7,970 nt of DNA from an uncultured Eubacteriales bacterium (lineage in GTDB: Bacteria; Bacillota; Clostridia; Christensenellales; Borkfalkiaceae), in the NCBI GenBank assembly GCA_949745625.1, contig CATJZR010000066.1, forward strand, positions 1-7,970. The letters are read 5' to 3'. Shown piece after piece: positions 4,647-7,970 of this stretch. Made by a program: the position numbers and the translations under genes. How positions within the stretch are numbered: position 1 is the first letter of the stretch; each line of letters opens with the position of its first letter. Below the pieces are notes generated by a model. That model was not told the origin of the DNA. It saw only the letters and a program-made list of their open reading frames with translations, and ran no database searches.

Positions 4647-6134
4647 TTAAGCAGTTGCCGCGTCGGGGAAAAATTCCTGCTTTGCCCAGGCAGGCAGATA
4701 TTGCTGATAATTTCTGAAAACAAACACTTTCGATTCGTGCAGTTTGAAATTCTCTTCGCCCGTGACCCTGTTTTCAAAGTCCTTCTTTTCCTCGTTCCAG
4801 ACAGGACTTCCGCCCGTCAGCGATAAATCGTAATATCCCTTGCGCGGAGTCGAGCCCTCAAACGTAAAGTCGTCCTCGCCGTATGAGGTGAATTTCATAG
4901 TACCGTTAACCATATTCCAGTAAACGTTCAGGTTAACCGAAATATTCGGGGCCTTGTAAATTCTTTCTATCGCGCCGGCAATGGGGTGGCCTTTTGCACC
5001 GTTCAGGTTGTAAGTGACGTCCTCTGACGGTTGCGTCCAGTTATACCCGTAGCTGCTTGCGCGTGCCGCGGAAATCGCCACTGCCTTGGGATTGAGAGTA
5101 TCCAAAAGCTCCTGCGAATTAGACCCGTGCGAGCCGTGGTGCGACGCCTTATAAAGCGTTACGTTGGGCAGAGCCTCGTTGAGAAGCAGCTGCTTTTCCG
5201 ATTCCGATGTAAGGTCGCCTGCCGTAAAAAATCTGAATTGCCTGTACGTAAACATCGTAGCAAGGGAATGGGGGTTGCTTGCGCCCGATTCGCTGTTGCC
5301 TATATAGTTGCCCGTATTCAGAATTTCAACATACAGCTCGTCGGTCAGATAGTAGCGGTTTACCGCGCCGCCTGTCTGGTTCGCGCAGTCGTAAGCGGAA
5401 TGATACTGCATACCCTTGGGAATATACTTATCCCGAGTTGCCTTTACGTTGCCGCTGCCCACGCCGCCGTAATCTATCATAAGCGATATGTCCGCAACGC
5501 CGTCAAGGGCGTTGGCTATGCCGTCGATATGGTCGCCGTCGCTATGCGAAACCATAAACAAATCCAGTCTGTCGTCGGCAACCTTTTCTTTGAGAAACTG
5601 ATTGATATAAGTGCCGTCAAGCTGCCAGCCGGCGTCAATAAGCACCTCCACGTTGCCCTTTTTTATAAATATCGAATCCGCGTATATCTGCGTCATCTCG
5701 ATAAAGTATACTTCCAAAGGCTCGTCCTTGCCCTCGTTGCCTATGAATATGGGGTCATCCGCGCTCTTTCCGCTGCCTACGCCGAGCTGTTCGACCTTCT
5801 GCTTTGCAACTATAAACACGCTGTCGCTTGCGCCGCCGACCTCAGCCGTGATTATCGCGGTACCCTCGCCCTTTACCGTAACGGTACCCGTTTCCACGGA
5901 AGCAATATCGGGCTTAGAGCTGGTCCAACCGACATTCGGCGCAGAGCCGTCGCTCGCCTTTACCGTAAGCGCAATACTGTCGCCGACGAAGGCGTTAAGC
6001 TCGTCCACAGCATAGCCGTCCTTCGTTATCTCTATTGAAATCGGGTTTTGCGCTGCGTTTCCGCAGGCAGGCATTATCAGAAGACAGAGAGCAATAGCTG
6101 CCGCTATCATTACAAATAGTATTCTCTTTTTCAT
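4647..6134 (-). CDS. Lipoprotein with Big_2 Ig-like domain and ComEC/Rec2-type metallo-beta-lactamase-fold hydrolase domain
   Basis: 495 residues. The N-terminus is a lipoprotein signal: KKR, a hydrophobic core, then LIMPAC with C24 as the probable lipid-bearing residue (Met at -3 is less usual than Leu). A Big_2 Ig-like domain follows (about 32-112, with VGWTSSKPDIASVETG). The MBL domain (about 140-420) shows H197-S-D199-G-D201-H202 (the HxDxDH form common in ComEC-type proteins), the N287-P-H-S-L strand motif, the metal ligand D307 in FFTAGD, SHHGSHGS (331-338), ISAA, and a late G382-H383-P384 followed by the usual ending around NVYWNMVNGT. All expected metal-ligand positions appear filled. 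The C-terminal 75 residues are not recognised. Family members hydrolyse phosphodiesters, including DNA, so a surface nuclease or phosphodiesterase is likely but unproven. The start is ATG 6134, 10 bases after the stop of the upstream surface-protein gene; only TAGG overlapping that stop serves as a ribosome binding site, so translation is probably coupled. Confidence 0.9.
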   Translation of the reverse strand: MKKRILFVMIAAAIALCLLIMPACGNAAQNPISIEITKDGYAVDELNAFVGDSIALTVKASDGSAPNVGWTSSKPDIASVETGTVTVKGEGTAIITAEVGGASDSVFIVAKQKVEQLGVGSGKSADDPIFIGNEGKDEPLEVYFIEMTQIYADSIFIKKGNVEVLIDAGWQLDGTYINQFLKEKVADDRLDLFMVSHSDGDHIDGIANALDGVADISLMIDYGGVGSGNVKATRDKYIPKGMQYHSAYDCANQTGGAVNRYYLTDELYVEILNTGNYIGNSESGASNPHSLATMFTYRQFRFFTAGDLTSESEKQLLLNEALPNVTLYKASHHGSHGSNSQELLDTLNPKAVAISAARASSYGYNWTQPSEDVTYNLNGAKGHPIAGAIERIYKAPNISVNLNVYWNMVNGTMKFTSYGEDDFTFEGSTPRKGYYDLSLTGGSPVWNEEKKDFENRVTGEENFKLHESKVFVFRNYQQYLPAWAKQEFFPDAATA

Positions 6135-6144
6135 AATCGTAAAC

Positions 6145-7970
6145 CTACTTGTACAGTCTGATATTGTCTATATTGACGTTGCCGTTACCGCTTACTACGC
6201 AAATTCTTACGTTCTTCGCCCCCTCGGCAAGAACTATTCTGCACGTCGAAAGCTCGTACGAGTTAACGACCACGGTCATTCCGCATTCCAGCCACTCGTT
6301 GCCGTCCGCCATTTTATACATAACCGTAACGACCGTTCCGTGCGACTGCGAGCCGTACGTAGCCACGTCGAATTCAACATAGTTGTATTCGCCTGCTACG
6401 GTAGTTTCCACCTTACCCTGTTTTGCGCTCATTCTGCCTGCAAACGTACCGTCGGTATGGTCGCCGCCTGCCGCGGAGGAAATAAGCGTTCCCGTCAGTA
6501 TCCAGTCGTTGCCGCCGAGCGTGACGGTATTCGCCGCGTCTACGCCCTCGCCCGTATCCTTATTTGTATAGCCGGGCTTCGTTGCCGACTGTCCGTACTG
6601 GTTGGGCTCCTCAGCGTCCTCGAAGTCAAGCTCTAACAGCTTTTCCGCATTGAAAGTCGAACCTGCCACGTTTACTTTAAATTCCTTGGTTGCCGTAGCA
6701 GTAGAATCCTCGTTATGCGTTAATGTAGCCGTAAGCGTAACTATCGTATCCTTTTCGGGGTGAGTCACCGCGCCGTCGTTTGCGATGACTGCGGCGTTAT
6801 CACTGCGCCAGGCAATGCTTACGTCCGCAAACGCATCCGATACCGTGGGAAGTTTAATCGATAAATCGTCAGCCTTTATAAAGCCGGACACAGTAAGCGC
6901 GTCCTTCACTATATTTACCTTTGCTATGGGAGTAGGCTCGCTGACGGTTATATCGTCCGCGCTGTAAATAAGCACCTGCGGCGCCTTGAAGTTTCCGTTG
7001 CCGTAATGAGTCAGAACGCCCTTGAAGTCTATCGTGACGCCTGCAAGCGCTGCGGATAATTTCGCATTGATAGCCGTAAGCACGCTGCTTTCGAGATTGC
7101 CGGCGTCTACACGCAGGGTGGTATCCTTTCCGTTTACGGTTACGTTTACGCTGTATGCTTTTGTCGACGTGGTGGGCGTAACCGTTACTGTCGCCGTACC
7201 CGTTACCACCGCTCCGTGATAAGCCATAGTCGCTTCCTGCGACGAAACGTCCTTGTCGTCCAAGCTTGTTTCGGTTGCGGTAATACGCTCATCGAGCGCC
7301 TCGAAATACTCGACGTCGATGATTTCGTGCGCACCGGTACGGTACAGCCTCTTGCTGCCGCCCACGGCGTACACCTTACCCACCTCGACCGCAAATTGCG
7401 CCGAGTCCTGCCCGAAAACGTAGTAAGCGTCCTGTCCGTTCTGTATGTAATATGAAACCGAACCGCCACCGCTCGACGCGATATAAGTTACCGCGCCCTT
7501 TACCTTGAGGTTGGTTCCGTTTTCCGCTTCGAGATACTCTGCGTGAGTAGAGAAGGGAAGTTTGCCGTAGTCTGTCGACGGCGTCGTGCCGCCCTCTACG
7601 ACCGTCAGCTTAATAGACTTCGTAACCGCAGCCGCGTTCTTTGCCGTTGCCGTAACGGTTACTTCGCCCAACTTAACTCCCGTAACTACGCCGTTCGAAA
7701 CCGTAGCGGTCTGAGCGTCGCTCGTCGCCCAGATAACTTCCTGCGATGCGGTCGCAGGGCTTACCGTTGCGTTTACTTTCAGCGTAGAACCTATACCGAC
7801 CTCCGTCGCGTTACCTGCGGTTGTAAGCGTTATGGATTTCGGCGTATTGTCTACGACTGGCGTCGACGGGGTTATAACCAGTGCAAAATCTTTTTTAATT
7901 TCGGCATTTGCCGTACTTTTTGCCGTAATAATTACGTTGCCCGCAGCCTTAGCCGTAACGAGCCCTGCAT
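6145..7970 (-). CDS. Large surface or secreted multidomain protein with Big_2 and OB-like domains (5' end beyond the window)
   Basis: The frame is open from TAG 6145 to the window edge with no stop, so these are the C-terminal 607 residues of a longer protein. A TTG at 7671 is internal: the codons before it continue an Ig-like domain with the signature VIWATSDAQTATVSNGVVTG (79-98). Numbering from the edge, residues 1-32 are the end of one Big_2 domain, 44-124 a second one, and 125-134 a Thr/Pro/Gly linker. Residues 136-345 are a beta-rich region with two OB-like halves (about 138-225 with VKGAVTYIA and YYIQNGQDAYYVF, and about 249-342 ending in FKAPQVLIYSADDI). Residues 350-435 form a degenerate Ig-like domain (IAWRSDN), and 440-607 a jelly-roll-like module opening LELDFED and closing VNIDNIRLYK. 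The protein is rich in Thr, Val and Ala and has almost no Cys. There is no LPXTG or C-terminal anchor, so anchoring, and any catalytic domain, must be in the missing N-terminal part. It is in an operon with the MBL lipoprotein. Confidence 0.9.
   Translation of the reverse strand, partial: AGLVTAKAAGNVIITAKSTANAEIKKDFALVITPSTPVVDNTPKSITLTTAGNATEVGIGSTLKVNATVSPATASQEVIWATSDAQTATVSNGVVTGVKLGEVTVTATAKNAAAVTKSIKLTVVEGGTTPSTDYGKLPFSTHAEYLEAENGTNLKVKGAVTYIASSGGGSVSYYIQNGQDAYYVFGQDSAQFAVEVGKVYAVGGSKRLYRTGAHEIIDVEYFEALDERITATETSLDDKDVSSQEATMAYHGAVVTGTATVTVTPTTSTKAYSVNVTVNGKDTTLRVDAGNLESSVLTAINAKLSAALAGVTIDFKGVLTHYGNGNFKAPQVLIYSADDITVSEPTPIAKVNIVKDALTVSGFIKADDLSIKLPTVSDAFADVSIAWRSDNAAVIANDGAVTHPEKDTIVTLTATLTHNEDSTATATKEFKVNVAGSTFNAEKLLELDFEDAEEPNQYGQSATKPGYTNKDTGEGVDAANTVTLGGNDWILTGTLISSAAGGDHTDGTFAGRMSAKQGKVETTVAGEYNYVEFDVATYGSQSHGTVVTVMYKMADGNEWLECGMTVVVNSYELSTCRIVLAEGAKNVRICVVSGNGNVNIDNIRLYK

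Noticed and set aside
5031..6038. 335-codon open frame on the plus strand
   Set aside because: It lies wholly inside the metallo-beta-lactamase gene on the other strand, is rich in Arg, Val and Ala with no domain, and mirrors the codon pattern of the real gene.
7669..7671. TTG as the start of the surface protein
   Set aside because: The same frame continues upstream to the window edge and encodes the first half of the Ig-like domain; no ribosome binding site precedes the TTG.
1..7970. CRISPR array, tRNA, rRNA, riboswitch or insertion sequence
   Set aside because: No regularly spaced repeats, no cloverleaf with a CCA-proximal T-loop signature, no conserved riboswitch core and no transposase motif were found by reading both strands.

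Overview
All genes that can be supported lie on the minus strand, so the window reads right to left. Purine-rich Shine-Dalgarno sites, near-consensus housekeeping promoters, a lipoprotein signal, the NADH sensor Rex, a ROK sugar kinase, a Na+-coupled NSS transporter and Big_2 surface domains together suggest a Gram-positive anaerobe, most likely an uncultured Clostridia member of a gut-type habitat. This is an inference from gene content; no rRNA or tRNA is present to fix the taxonomy.

Right end (7970 to 4604): an extracellular unit. The C-terminal 607 residues of a large surface or secreted protein run off the right edge. They hold two bacterial Ig-like (Big_2) domains, a tandem OB-fold-like region, a further Ig-like domain and a C-terminal jelly-roll-like module. 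Ten bases downstream starts a predicted lipoprotein that joins one Big_2 domain to a ComEC/Rec2-type metallo-beta-lactamase hydrolase domain. A perfect 15-bp hairpin follows. The pair looks like a cell-surface hydrolase with its adhesin or scaffold partner. ComEC-type MBL domains and OB-like modules both occur in extracellular nucleic-acid-processing proteins, which makes extracellular DNA or nucleotide handling a reasonable but unproven hypothesis.

Middle (4598 to 2263): a four-gene operon behind a perfect TTGACA-17 bp-TATAAT promoter. In order it encodes a ROK-family sugar kinase, the redox repressor Rex, a 91-residue two-helix membrane protein, and an XRE-family regulator with a C-terminal membrane anchor. 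Gaps are 12, 12 and 7 bp and the unit ends at a 13-bp hairpin. It links sugar phosphorylation to NADH/NAD+ sensing and adds what looks like a membrane-tethered regulator with a small membrane partner.

Left-middle (2200 to 1573): a visibly AT-rich stretch with a good extended -10 promoter. It carries two competing small reading frames of uncertain status and a 94-residue two-helix membrane protein, closed by a textbook intrinsic terminator.

Left end (1544 to 1): a complete NSS-family (LeuT/MhsT-like) Na+-coupled amino-acid transporter, followed by a short imperfect tandem repeat at the edge. No CRISPR array, insertion sequence, tRNA, rRNA or replication origin was seen.
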